64,000 nt of DNA, from the NCBI GenBank assembly GCA_020629175.1, contig JAHDDU010000007.1, positions 40,968 to 104,967 on the forward strand. The letters are read 5' to 3'. Below, in pieces: positions 16,230 to 26,100 of the stretch. The position numbers and the translations under genes are program-made. The stretch's first letter is position 1; each line of letters opens with the position of its first letter. The notes beneath the pieces were generated by a model that was not told the origin of the DNA, ran no database searches, and saw only the letters and a program-made list of their open reading frames with translations. This DNA comes from Flavimaricola sp. (lineage in GTDB: Bacteria; Pseudomonadota; Alphaproteobacteria; Rhodobacterales; Rhodobacteraceae).

Positions 16230-17246
16230 ATGACAACACGCATTAACCTTGGGCTGCAAGGCGGTGGCGCACATGGGGCGTTCACCTGGGGCGCGCTGGA
16301 CCGGTTGCTGGAGGATGACAGCATCGAGATCGCGGCGCTGTCCGGTACGTCCGCAGGTGCGCTGAACGGCGCGGCGCTGAAGGCCGGGTGGCTTAACGGC
16401 AGGCATGAGGGCGCGCGAGAGAGCCTAAGTTGGCTGTGGGGGCAGATCGGGGCCGTCACGGATGAAGGGCTCTCCGAGTGGATCAACGCTTTGTCGCCCA
16501 GCGTGCCAGCCGTGGCCACAGCGCTTGAATATTCGCCGGCCTACATGGCGATGGACATGATGACACGGCTGTCGTCTCCTTATCTTTACGGGCCGATGCT
16601 GCAGAACCCGCTGGAGCGGATCGTGACGCAACTCGACTTTGGCGATGTGTGTGCTGACGAGGGGCCGGAGTTGCACATCTGCGCCACCAACGTGCGGACG
16701 GGCAAGGTGCGGCTGTTTCAAGGAGAAGACATTGGCCCACAGGCGATCATGGCCTCGGCCTGTTTGCCGACGCTGTTCCAAGCGGTTGAGATTGAAGGCG
16801 AGGCCTATTGGGACGGCGGATATACTGGGAACCCGCCACTATTTCCGCTGTTTGGGGCGCATTTGCCGGACGATATCCTGATCATCAACATTAACCCGTT
16901 GGAGCGCGACGAGGTGCCGCGCGATAGTCATGCCATCCAGAACCGGATCAACGAGATCAGCTTTAACTCGTCATTGTTGCGAGAGCTTCGGGCGATTGAT
17001 TTTGCTCGGCGGTTGTTGTCCGAAGGCAAGGTTCCAAAGGGGTCAATGAAGAACGTTCTGATCCACATGGTGGCCGATGATGCGCTGATGAATGACCTAA
17101 ATGTCGCGACTAAAACGATTCCAACGCCGGTGGTATTGGCCCGTCTTAAAGAAGCCGGACGGGACGCAATGGCGCGGTTTTTGGCAGAGCATCGGGACGA
17201 CCTTGGCAAGAGAGCCACTGTCGATCTTGAGACGATGTTCGCCTAA
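16230..17246 (+). CDS. Patatin-like phospholipase
   Basis: 338 residues. The patatin catalytic elements are all present: the oxyanion loop LGLQGGGAHGAF (residues 7-18), the nucleophile elbow GTSAG with S41, and the Asp of WDGGYTGNPP near D195. The product lacks a signal peptide and should be a cytoplasmic lipid acyl hydrolase. In Rhodobacterales this gene commonly follows bdhA, so a role around polyhydroxybutyrate granules or their surface lipids is possible, but that is inference. Its ribosome binding site (GAGAG) is just upstream. The stop overlaps the end of the convergent DUF502 gene by four bases. Confidence 0.9.
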   Translation: MTTRINLGLQGGGAHGAFTWGALDRLLEDDSIEIAALSGTSAGALNGAALKAGWLNGRHEGARESLSWLWGQIGAVTDEGLSEWINALSPSVPAVATALEYSPAYMAMDMMTRLSSPYLYGPMLQNPLERIVTQLDFGDVCADEGPELHICATNVRTGKVRLFQGEDIGPQAIMASACLPTLFQAVEIEGEAYWDGGYTGNPPLFPLFGAHLPDDILIININPLERDEVPRDSHAIQNRINEISFNSSLLRELRAIDFARRLLSEGKVPKGSMKNVLIHMVADDALMNDLNVATKTIPTPVVLARLKEAGRDAMARFLAEHRDDLGKRATVDLETMFA

Positions 17247-17944
17247 CCGTCGTTGGCGGCAACGGGCAGCGGCTCGACTGTGCCGTTCACTTGATCATTG
17301 GGGTACACGAGGCCGGCAGAAATGACGAGCTTGGCCGCGTCCTCTACAGACATGTCCAGCTCGATAATGTCGGACCGCGGCAAGAACAGCAGAAAGCCTG
17401 ACGTCGGGTTCGGTGTTGTAGGCATGAACACAGTGACGATCTCTTCATCGTGTGGCAGCTTTTGATCCACCTCGCCCTTGGCCGTTGTTGAGATGAAGGC
17501 GATGGCATAGACGCCCTTGCGTGGATGCTCGATCATGCAAGCCTTGTCAAAGGACGTATCGGACTGGGCAAAGACCGTCTCAGCGATCTGTTTGACGGCG
17601 TTGTAAATGGAGCGGACGATTGGCGTGCGGCTGACCAAATGTTCGCCCCAGCGCAGGAATGATCGGCCGACGAGGCCTTTGGCGAGCCAACCAACGAAAA
17701 CGGTGAAAAGCAGAAAGAAAACAACGCCTACGCCGCGTAAGTTAATCCCGATATACTGCTCGGGCATCAGTTGCGCGGGGACGAACGGCAGAACCCACCC
17801 ATCGATCCAGCCGACGACTGTCCAGATTAGCCAGACTGTCAGACCGATTGGTGCGATGACAACGACACCGGCCAGAAAGTTATTGCGCAGCGCACCAAAG
17901 CGGCCGCGTTTGCGCGGAATGGTGATTTCTTCTTGCGGGGTCAC
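17243..17944 (-). CDS. DUF502 family inner membrane protein
   Basis: 233 residues. A basic N-terminus (RKRGRFGALRNNFLAG) is followed by two membrane segments: VVVIAPIGLTVWLIWTVVGW and a second around VGVVFFLLFTVFVGWLAKGL. The soluble part has the DUF502 signatures GEHLVSRTPIVRSIYNAVKQ, VFMPTTPNPTSGFLLFLPR and MSVEDAAKLVISAGLV. The family is widespread in proteobacteria and plants (COV-like) and its molecular role is unknown. It is not clearly in an operon here, being convergent with the patatin gene. Confidence 0.88.
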   Translation of the reverse strand: MTPQEEITIPRKRGRFGALRNNFLAGVVVIAPIGLTVWLIWTVVGWIDGWVLPFVPAQLMPEQYIGINLRGVGVVFFLLFTVFVGWLAKGLVGRSFLRWGEHLVSRTPIVRSIYNAVKQIAETVFAQSDTSFDKACMIEHPRKGVYAIAFISTTAKGEVDQKLPHDEEIVTVFMPTTPNPTSGFLLFLPRSDIIELDMSVEDAAKLVISAGLVYPNDQVNGTVEPLPVAANDG

Positions 17945-18017
17945 ACAGGCGTTCCTTATCGCGGGCTGTCATCAACATAGGTGCGCGTTGATGCCAGCGC
18001 AATGTGGCGCTGGTATG

Positions 18018-18944
18018 TTAGTCAGACGCTTTTGTGCGGTTGCATATTTCTTTTGCGATTTCAGAGGCTAGGCGTGCGTTGTTCAGCACAAGTGCGATAT
18101 TGGCGGTTAGGCTGCGACCATCTGTAAGCTCAAAGATCCGTTGCAACAGGAAGGGCGTCACCTCCTTGGCGCTGATGGATTGATCCTCTGCCTCCCGCAA
18201 GGCCTGAGCAATCACTGGGGCGAGGTTCGCTGCGCTGATTTCATCGGCCTTGGGGATGGGATTGGCGACCAGTTGACCGCCAGGCAACCCCATGGCCCGG
18301 CGCATAAGGTGCGCTGCAGCGATGTCCGTGGCCGTGTCCATCCGCAGAGGTGCCGCGTGGTCCGAGGTGGAGGACCAGAATGCTGGGAGAGCGTCCTGTT
18401 TGAATGCAATGACCGGAACACCAAGAGTTTCAAGGACTTCGTAGGTTTTGTTCAAGTCTAAAATTGCTTTGGCTCCGGCCGCAACGACGGTAACTTCTGT
18501 CTGTGCCAGCTCTTGTAAGTCGGCAGAGACATCGAACGACAATTCCGCCCCTTTGTGGACGCCGCCGATGCCGCCCGTGGCAAAGACGGCGATGCCTGCA
18601 AGGCGAGCTGCGATCATCGTTGCGGCGACGGTTGTCGCGCCTGTACCGCCCGTTGCGACGCAAGCGGCAATGTCAGCGCGGGAAAGCTTGGCGACGTTGG
18701 AGCGCTGCGCCAAATCCGTGAGTTGGTCGTTTGTCAAACCGATACAGAGCGCGCCGTCGATCACCGCAATCGTCGCCGGTGTCGCGCCATGCGTCGTCAC
18801 CTCTGCCTCGACCCGTTGCGCGGTTTCGAGGTTCTGGGGGTAGGGCATTCCATGGGTGATGATCGTGCTTTCAAGCGCGACGACAGCGTGGCCCGCATCA
18901 AGCGCGCTTTGTACTGGTGCCGAAATGGCGATTGGCAAATTCAT
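18018..18944 (-). CDS. psuG: Pseudouridine-5'-phosphate glycosidase
   Basis: 308 residues, normal for PsuG. It starts PIAISAPVQSALDAGHAVVA then LESTIITHGMPYPQN, with further family motifs GATPATIAVIDGALCIGLT, FATGGIGGVHKGAE and DLQELAQTEVTVVAAGAKAI. The enzyme cleaves (reversibly) the C-C bond of pseudouridine 5'-phosphate to uracil and ribose 5-phosphate in the cytoplasm, using a metal. Its ATG overlaps the stop of the psuK-like kinase gene (ATGA), so the two are translationally coupled in one pseudouridine salvage operon. Confidence 0.93.
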   Translation of the reverse strand: MNLPIAISAPVQSALDAGHAVVALESTIITHGMPYPQNLETAQRVEAEVTTHGATPATIAVIDGALCIGLTNDQLTDLAQRSNVAKLSRADIAACVATGGTGATTVAATMIAARLAGIAVFATGGIGGVHKGAELSFDVSADLQELAQTEVTVVAAGAKAILDLNKTYEVLETLGVPVIAFKQDALPAFWSSTSDHAAPLRMDTATDIAAAHLMRRAMGLPGGQLVANPIPKADEISAANLAPVIAQALREAEDQSISAKEVTPFLLQRIFELTDGRSLTANIALVLNNARLASEIAKEICNRTKASD

Positions 18945-19834
18945 GTAGGTGTTTCTCCAGATACGTATGTCGCAGCGGCCTGCAAGGCGCGTTCCAACGC
19001 GTCGACCGGCCCAAGGCTTTGGACCTCAGATGCGATATGGGCGGCCATGAATGTATCGCCCGCACCGGTGATCCGCGTGGCGAGGACTTCGGGCGGCTTG
19101 CGTGTCAAACAGTCGGTTTTGGTGGCGAGGCTTGCGGAGCGGGCCCCGTCTGTAACCAAAGCGCGATGCACGCCTTTGGAAATCAGTGCCTTGGCCGCGT
19201 CTTCCGAGCTTTTGAAATCGGACATGCACAGCAAGTTGGCCTCTTCGAGGTTGACGTAGAACGTCGCTGTTGGGTGTCCGATTAGGGTAAGCAGCCGCTC
19301 GGCCTTGCCCGGGCTGGCTGGGGCCACGCGAAGATCGGCTGCGGCGAACAGCGGCGACGTTGCGATGTCGCGCAAGAGATCTGTCGTCAGATTGCCGTCG
19401 AGCGCCACCGGGCCGGTCCAGGGCTGTTTCGCGCTGCCTAGTCGGCCATCCTCTAGTGGGGCGAGAATGCGCGCTCCAGCGGCCTCAAGCGAATGCGCGT
19501 CCGCGATCGCGGCGACGAGGCCGTTGCCGCCCTCAATCGCCATATAGACATCCGTTGGCAGATCGACGGAGCGGTAGATCGTATCGGTCAACAGGCCGAG
19601 TTTTTCGGCGTCTTTGATCAGTTGGTGTCCGGCATCATCTTGCCCGACAGCAGAGAGCAGGGCGGGGGTCAGGCCAAAACGGGCGAGGGTCATCGCGATG
19701 TTCATCGCAACGCCACCGGGTATCCGCGTGATCCTGCCAGGAACGTCTGTTCCCACCGTCATATGGCGTTCCGAACGCCCGATGACATCCCAAAGGACCG
19801 AGCCAATACAAATGATATCCGGATGCTGCGCCAT
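18941..19834 (-). CDS. psuK: PfkB-family sugar kinase, probable pseudouridine kinase
   Basis: 297 residues. PfkB features are an N-terminal DIICIGSVLWDVIGRSERHM, the glycine motif RITRIPGGVAMNIAMTLARF, and the C-terminal signature TRITGAGDTFMAAHIASE with the catalytic Asp. The coupling to psuG indicates that it phosphorylates pseudouridine to pseudouridine 5'-phosphate; on sequence alone it could be another ribokinase-type enzyme. No nucleoside transporter is nearby. The upstream region of about 290 bases is shared with the giant gene on the other strand. Confidence 0.85.
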   Translation of the reverse strand: MAQHPDIICIGSVLWDVIGRSERHMTVGTDVPGRITRIPGGVAMNIAMTLARFGLTPALLSAVGQDDAGHQLIKDAEKLGLLTDTIYRSVDLPTDVYMAIEGGNGLVAAIADAHSLEAAGARILAPLEDGRLGSAKQPWTGPVALDGNLTTDLLRDIATSPLFAAADLRVAPASPGKAERLLTLIGHPTATFYVNLEEANLLCMSDFKSSEDAAKALISKGVHRALVTDGARSASLATKTDCLTRKPPEVLATRITGAGDTFMAAHIASEVQSLGPVDALERALQAAATYVSGETPT

Positions 19835-19912
19835 AAGCCGTTACTGCCTCTCATTTTCTGTGGGGGCAAGAGCGTTGATGCTTACGAAAATGGCAATAAA
19901 CACAGGGGTATC

Positions 19913-19942
19913 TGTGGATAACTTGATCCCTCCTGTGGATAA
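19913..19942 (-). promoter_or_regulatory. Two perfect DnaA boxes, 21 bp apart
   Basis: TGTGGATAA occurs at 19913-19921 and again at 19934-19942. On the minus strand each reads TTATCCACA, the consensus high-affinity DnaA box. The two copies have the same orientation and a 21-bp period, two helical turns, so they face the same side of the DNA. They lie about 80 bases upstream of psuK and 190 bases upstream of the giant gene. The first overlaps a small dyad CACAG-N6-CTGTG (19901-19916). A role in DnaA-controlled transcription is possible. Confidence 0.6.
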
Positions 19943-19989
19943 GTCGATGATTCGTGGCGGTGCTGCAACGTCAAGTTTTTTGCGCCTAA

Positions 19990-20004
19990 GAAATTGTTAA
20001 TTTC
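19990..20004. promoter_or_regulatory. Perfect inverted repeat GAAATT-N3-AATTTC
   Basis: GAAATT at 19990-19995 and AATTTC at 19999-20004 form a perfect 6-bp dyad with a three-base centre, in an AT-rich patch 124 bases upstream of the giant gene. It could be an operator or part of a promoter. TTAA elements nearby do not have CtrA spacing. Confidence 0.3.
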
Positions 20005-20127
20005 ACTCTGGGCATCCAAGAATTAATCGTCAATATCGGCCCATCTGCTGTTGGGGGGCTCTGGGGGACTTGCGCGATTTTTTCGTGAAGGCAGAGCCGT
20101 ATCCAGCGACAAGCTACGGGGCTGCCA

Positions 20128-23100
20128 ATGACGACGAGCGTTTTGAACCGATTCTGGAAGACCTGTTTTGCGGGCGCGCTTGCGCTTGGCACCGCAGACT
20201 CGGTTCTTGCGACCCCCTACACCACCACCGTTCCTAACAGCGGGCTCGCGCTGCCGACCGAATACCCCGAGGCCGGGGGTGTCGTGATCGTCCTGACGGG
20301 CGCAAACGGGCAGGTTTACTACCAATTTTCGGACCCTCAGGGCGCGTTTCAGGGCTTTAACAACAACGGCGACCCCCAAGCCTTTGAAGGCAACCCGTTC
20401 ACGATTAACAACCCGTTGACGCTCGATTGTGGTTTCACATCATGTACCGACTACTTCGGCGGGTCGATTGCACGGATGGATGTGCGGTTTTCGGCCTACG
20501 ATGGCGACACTCAGCCGGGTGGCTTTGATGAAAACGACATCAACCTACTGCTGAATGGGTTTGACCTCGGAAGTTGGTCTGGAATTCAAACCGAGCTTAC
20601 GAACGATGATGGTACGACGTCATTCGGTTTTACGACCGGTTTCGGCAACAACACGTTCAACACGGCGTGGTTTGAGTCCACCGATCCCGCTCTTCTGAAC
20701 AACATTCTTACCACCGGGCAGATGACGACGCAGGTCTTTGACGCTGACCCCAACGATAACTACTGGGATTTCCGGCGGGGCCCGAGCCTTGCACAAGAAG
20801 AATTGCGGACGGTGGCGCCAGGCTTGGAGTTTGAGAAAACGCTCGTCGGTGGGTCCACCACCTTTGCCGCGGTTGGTGATGTGCTCAACTATGAGTATGA
20901 GGTGACCAACATCGGCTCGGTCCGGATCAATGATATCATGGTCACGGATGACAAAATCCCGAACGTGATGTGCCCACCGCCGCCCAACAACTCGCTTGAC
21001 GAGGTTCCGGCGGGATCACCGTCTCCGAACTCTTTCACGTGTACTGGGACATATATTGTAACCCAGGCAGATGTGGACGCAGGCACGCTTACCAACATTG
21101 CCACTGCCGATGGTGATCCGGAATTTGGTGAGCTTGGGACCATTCAAGACACTGTCACGCTCACAGGGCCGACGCAGACCAATAGTATGACATTGGACAA
21201 GGTTGGGTCGCCGTCGCCATTTGGTGCTGTTGGCTCGACAGTGAATTACACTTTCACGATCACCAACACGGGTAACACGACGCTGACCAATGTTGTCGTG
21301 ACAGATCCCCTTGTTCCGAGCCTGTCGTGCAACATAGCTTCAATTGAACCGCTGAGCGCTGCAAATCCAACGAATACAGCGACTTGTACGGCGGCTTACA
21401 CCATTACGCAGGCCGATGTGGACGCCTTTGCCATCAACGGCACACAGCTGATTAACACCGCCAACGGGACCGCGGATGCGCCAGATGGGTCCACGGTGAC
21501 CGCCACGGGAGGCAGCGCAATTGACGGACAGCCGGCAGCGCCCGCGATGTCACTCGTCAAGACAGCGGTGCAGGCCGATTTTGATGCCGTAGGGGACGTG
21601 CTCGACTTTCAAATCGCGATCACCAACACCGGCAATGTCACATGGCCGGGCCCTCCGGCTGTAACAGATGCGCTGACGGGCGGCGCGTCCTGTCCCGCAG
21701 GTGCAGTCGCACCGGGAGCGACCGTGACATGTACGGCGTCCTACACCATCCAGCAGAGTGACCTCGACGCGGGCAGCGTCTTGAACGAAGCCTCAGCCGA
21801 GATCACGGTGGGCGGCCAGACAGCGAGTGATGCAGGCAACGTCACTGTGGACGCGGTGATCACGCCGTCGATGACCATCCTCAAACAGCTTCAGGCCGGA
21901 TCACCGTCACCCTACACAGCAGTGGGGGACAGCCTTGTTTACGAGTATGTGCTGACAAACACAGGCAACGTGTCGCTCGATAACTTTACCATTACAGATG
22001 ATCAGGTCACAGCAACATGTCCGGCCGGTCCGATTGCGCCGAACGCGTCTATCACTTGTACGTCTGCGCCTTATGTCATTGATCAGAATGACTTAAATAA
22101 CGGCTCTGTCACGAATGTGGCAAACGGTGATGCGCAAACGCCGGGTGGTGATCCGGTTGCCTCGCCGACCACAACTCTGACTGTTCAGGCCGATCAGCAG
22201 CCTGCAATGGGTATGGTCAAGACAGCGCCACCTGTGACACCGATCCAATTCGTGGATGGGTTTGTGATCACTTACATCTACGATGTGACCAATACCGGTA
22301 ATGTCACGTTGGCCGGCCCGATCGATGTGGTCGATGACAAGATTGGCGCCCCGTTTGAATGTACGCCAGGGCCACTCGCGCCGGGTGCTGCGGTTCAATG
22401 TTCGGCGACCTACACGGTGACGCAGGCGGATGTGCAAAATGGGTTTGTCACCAACAACGCCTTTGCGACCGATGGCACGACACAATCCAACTCAGACAGC
22501 GCAACAGTTCCGCAATCGGGCACGCCAGCACTGGATTTGGTCAAGACGGCGACGTCCACGGACTTTACGTCGACCTCTGATGTACTGAGCTACAGCTTTG
22601 AAATCATTAACACAGGCGACGTCACCCTTTCGCTCGCGAACAATCCGATCACCATCAATGATCCGGATGCGACGATCGATGCGGGCTGCACGCAGCCGCC
22701 GCTGCTCTACCCCGTCGGCTCGGCCAACACGCCGCAGAGCTACACCTGCACGGCGACGTTCAACGGTCTGACACAGGCGGACCTTGATGCCGGAGAGTTC
22801 ACGAACACAGCTGACGCAAGTTTCCCTTATACACCACCTGCGAGCGGCACCCCAACGGTTGTATCGTCCGCCCCGACATCGGCCACGGTGACATCTTCGA
22901 TCACACCGATGTTCACCTTTACCAAGTCGAGCACGGATGACTACTCGAATGTGGGCGATGTGGTCACCTATACCTTCACGGCTGAGAACTTGACCAACCA
23001 GACTATTACGTCGGTCGATGTTGTCGACCCGCTGCTGGGCGGTGCGGTTTGTACGATCAGCAACATCGGTCCGCTGGCAACTGGGAACTGCACAGGCACC

Positions 23101-26100
23101 TACAGCGTCACGCAGGCCGATCTGGACCGCGGGTTCATCGACAACTCCGCCGACGCGACTGCAACATCACCAACTGGTCTGACAGTGACCGAGACGGATA
23201 CAGAGACTGTATCCATCAACCCCGCAGCACAGATCCGTTCGCTTGACCTGACAAAAACAGCGACGCCGCAAAGCTTTAGCTCTGTCGGTGATGTCATTGA
23301 TTTCGTTATTGAAGTTGAAAATACCGGAAACCTGACGCTTGAGAATATTGTCGTCAATGATCCCGACCTTGGGCTTACCTGTGCCATCGCAACGCTCGCG
23401 CCACTGGCCAGCGACAACAGCTGTACCGGCAGCTACACGATCACTCAGGCCGACATTGACAATGGCGGGTATACGAACACCGCAACGGCCACCGCAAACG
23501 GTGTGCCGCCACAACCAGTCAGCGAAACTGTCAGCGGCCCTGCGCGGGTGGCGAGTTTTGATTTCAGCAAGTCGTTTGATGCGCCATTTACGGCAGTGGG
23601 CGATCAAGTGCGTTTCACCTTGCGGGTGGAAAACACTGGGAACGTCACTCTCAACAACGTGGTTCTGAACGACCCGTTCTTTGACCCAGACCTCGTCTGT
23701 AACATCGGCTCACTGGCGCCGGGTGCTGTCGATACGAGTTGTTTCGGCGACTACATCGTTGATCAGGACGATGTGGATGCGGGCTCGATCACCAACGCCG
23801 CCACCCTTGATGCCACGGCTGTGGGCCAGCCGCCGCTGTCCGGTGCGGCAAACGTCACAGTTCCGGGCCCTGCACGGCAGCCGGCTATGGTTGTGACAAA
23901 GTCTGAAGCAGATGGGTCGGGCGATTTTGCCAACCTTCCAACAACCGAGACTTACACGTTTACAGTTGAAAACACCGGCAATGTGCGGCTGAGCAACATC
24001 GTCCTGACGGATGCGTTGACAGGCTTTAGCTGTCCGATTGCACCGCTTGATCCCGGTCAGACCGCCACGACCTGTGCGGACAGTTCGCCGCTGAGCACGA
24101 CCTATACGATCACGCAGGCTGATATCGACAATGGGGCGCTGACCAACACGGCAACGGTCACAGCGGACACGCCTCCCGGGGTGCCATCAATTTCGGAAAC
24201 CGGCAGCGAAACACTGGCCGGGCCCGATCAGCTGCCAGCATTGACGGTGGTCAAGTCCGAGACTTCAGGCGCGAATTTCTCAGCCGTTGGGGATCAGATC
24301 ACATACGATTACGTGGTGACCAACGCAGGCAACATCACGATTGATCAACAGATCAGCGTCGCTGATGACCAAACCACGGTCAGCTGTCCGGCCACGCCTT
24401 CGGCGGGCATTGCACCAGGGGCGACATTGACCTGTACGTCGGTCTACACCGTGACGCAGGCAGACCTTGATGCGGGGCAGGTGGTGAATGTGGCCTCTGC
24501 CAGTGTGTCCCAACCCGTTGTGCCCTCATCCACGTACCCTGGTGGCGTTGCAAACGTCACATCGCCGCAGGTATCGGAAACGGTGCAAGCAAGTCAGCAG
24601 CCTGCGTTGAGCATCACCAAGCGCATTCAGCCTGGTACCTCAACGACGTATGATGCGCCGGGCAACCTGTCGAATGCGTCGGACCCGAACAACCTGATCT
24701 TTGAATTCATTGTGACCAATTCGGGCAACGTGACGACAACAGCGCCCATCACCGTAGACGACGCGGCGATCCCGGCGAACATCACCTGTACCACTGCGCC
24801 TTTGGCTCCGGGAGAGCAGGCGATCTGTCAGGCCACCTGGGCACCGGATCAGACGGATGTGGACAACGGCTCTTTCACGAACTCGGCCACGGCCAGCACC
24901 GTGTTTGACGGCTCAACCGTCACAACACCGACACCGGGGGAAGCGACGGCCTTTGCCGTTCAGCGGCCGGAGATTTCCATCGCCAAAGCCTTTGTCAGCA
25001 TCACAAACGGTGTCTTCGACGTCGGGAACGTCGCGACTTATGAGTTCACGGTTACCAACACCGGCAACACGTCGACCCTTGGCCCGGTGACTGTGAACGA
25101 CAACTTGATTGGTGCGATCTCTTGTGGAACGTCCGCGCTTGCGCCGGGCGATGTTGTGACATGTCAGGGGACGTACACCATCACTCAGGATGACTTTGAC
25201 CTTGGCTCGGTCACAAACATCGCTTCCGGCACAGACGGTACAACGACATCGGACCCCACGTCCGAGACGATCCCCGCCGATGCCAACCCTGCAATTTCAA
25301 TCGATAAAATTGCCCTGGCCCCAGTCACCGCGACGCAAGCGGGCGATACGATCGATTATCAGTTCACAATCACCAACACGTCGCCAGGGAACGGGACGGT
25401 ACGTCCGGCTCTTGGGCCGTCGTTCACAATCGATGATGACAAGATCGGTTCGTTCACCTGTAGTTCGGGCAGCGCTCTTCAGCCTGACGCCTCGTTTAGC
25501 TGTACTGCCACGTACACCGTGACACAGGCCGATGTGGATGCCGTCTCGGGCACTGGTCCCGATGGGTTTGTGACGAACAATGCCACAGGCTCTACCGTGT
25601 TCGGCTCGACCGACGTTGTCAGCCCTCCGGATCAGGTGACCGTGAATCTGAGCGGCTCTCCCGCGCTCGAGGTTGTCAAGACAGCTACCAACCAGACCGA
25701 TCCCGGGCAGCCTGCCGATGTGGGTGATACGCTCAACTTTGCTATTCAGGTCAGCAACACCGGAAACCAGACGATCTCGAACGTGATTGTCACCGACCCG
25801 ATGCTGACGAACCTGACCTGTCCACCCGGCTCTCCGGATCCGAACAACCTGACCATCGCGCCGAACAGCCAGATCACCTGTAACGGCACATACGTCGTCA
25901 CGCAGGGCGATCTAGACGGGCAGAGTATTGCCAACACGGCAAACGCGAGCGGTTCGACGCCGAGCGGCGGCAGCGTGACGGATGATGGCAGCACAACCTA
26001 TCCGCCGGCCACCCCGAACCCGAGCCTGAATGTCACCAAGGAAGTTCTCAACGTTAGCCCGTTTGAAGACTTCTCGACCCCCGGACAGCAGATCACATTC

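Noticed and set aside
19913..19942. Replication origin
   Set aside because: Only two DnaA boxes, no AT-rich unwinding region, and no origin-associated genes (hemE, dnaA, parA) nearby.
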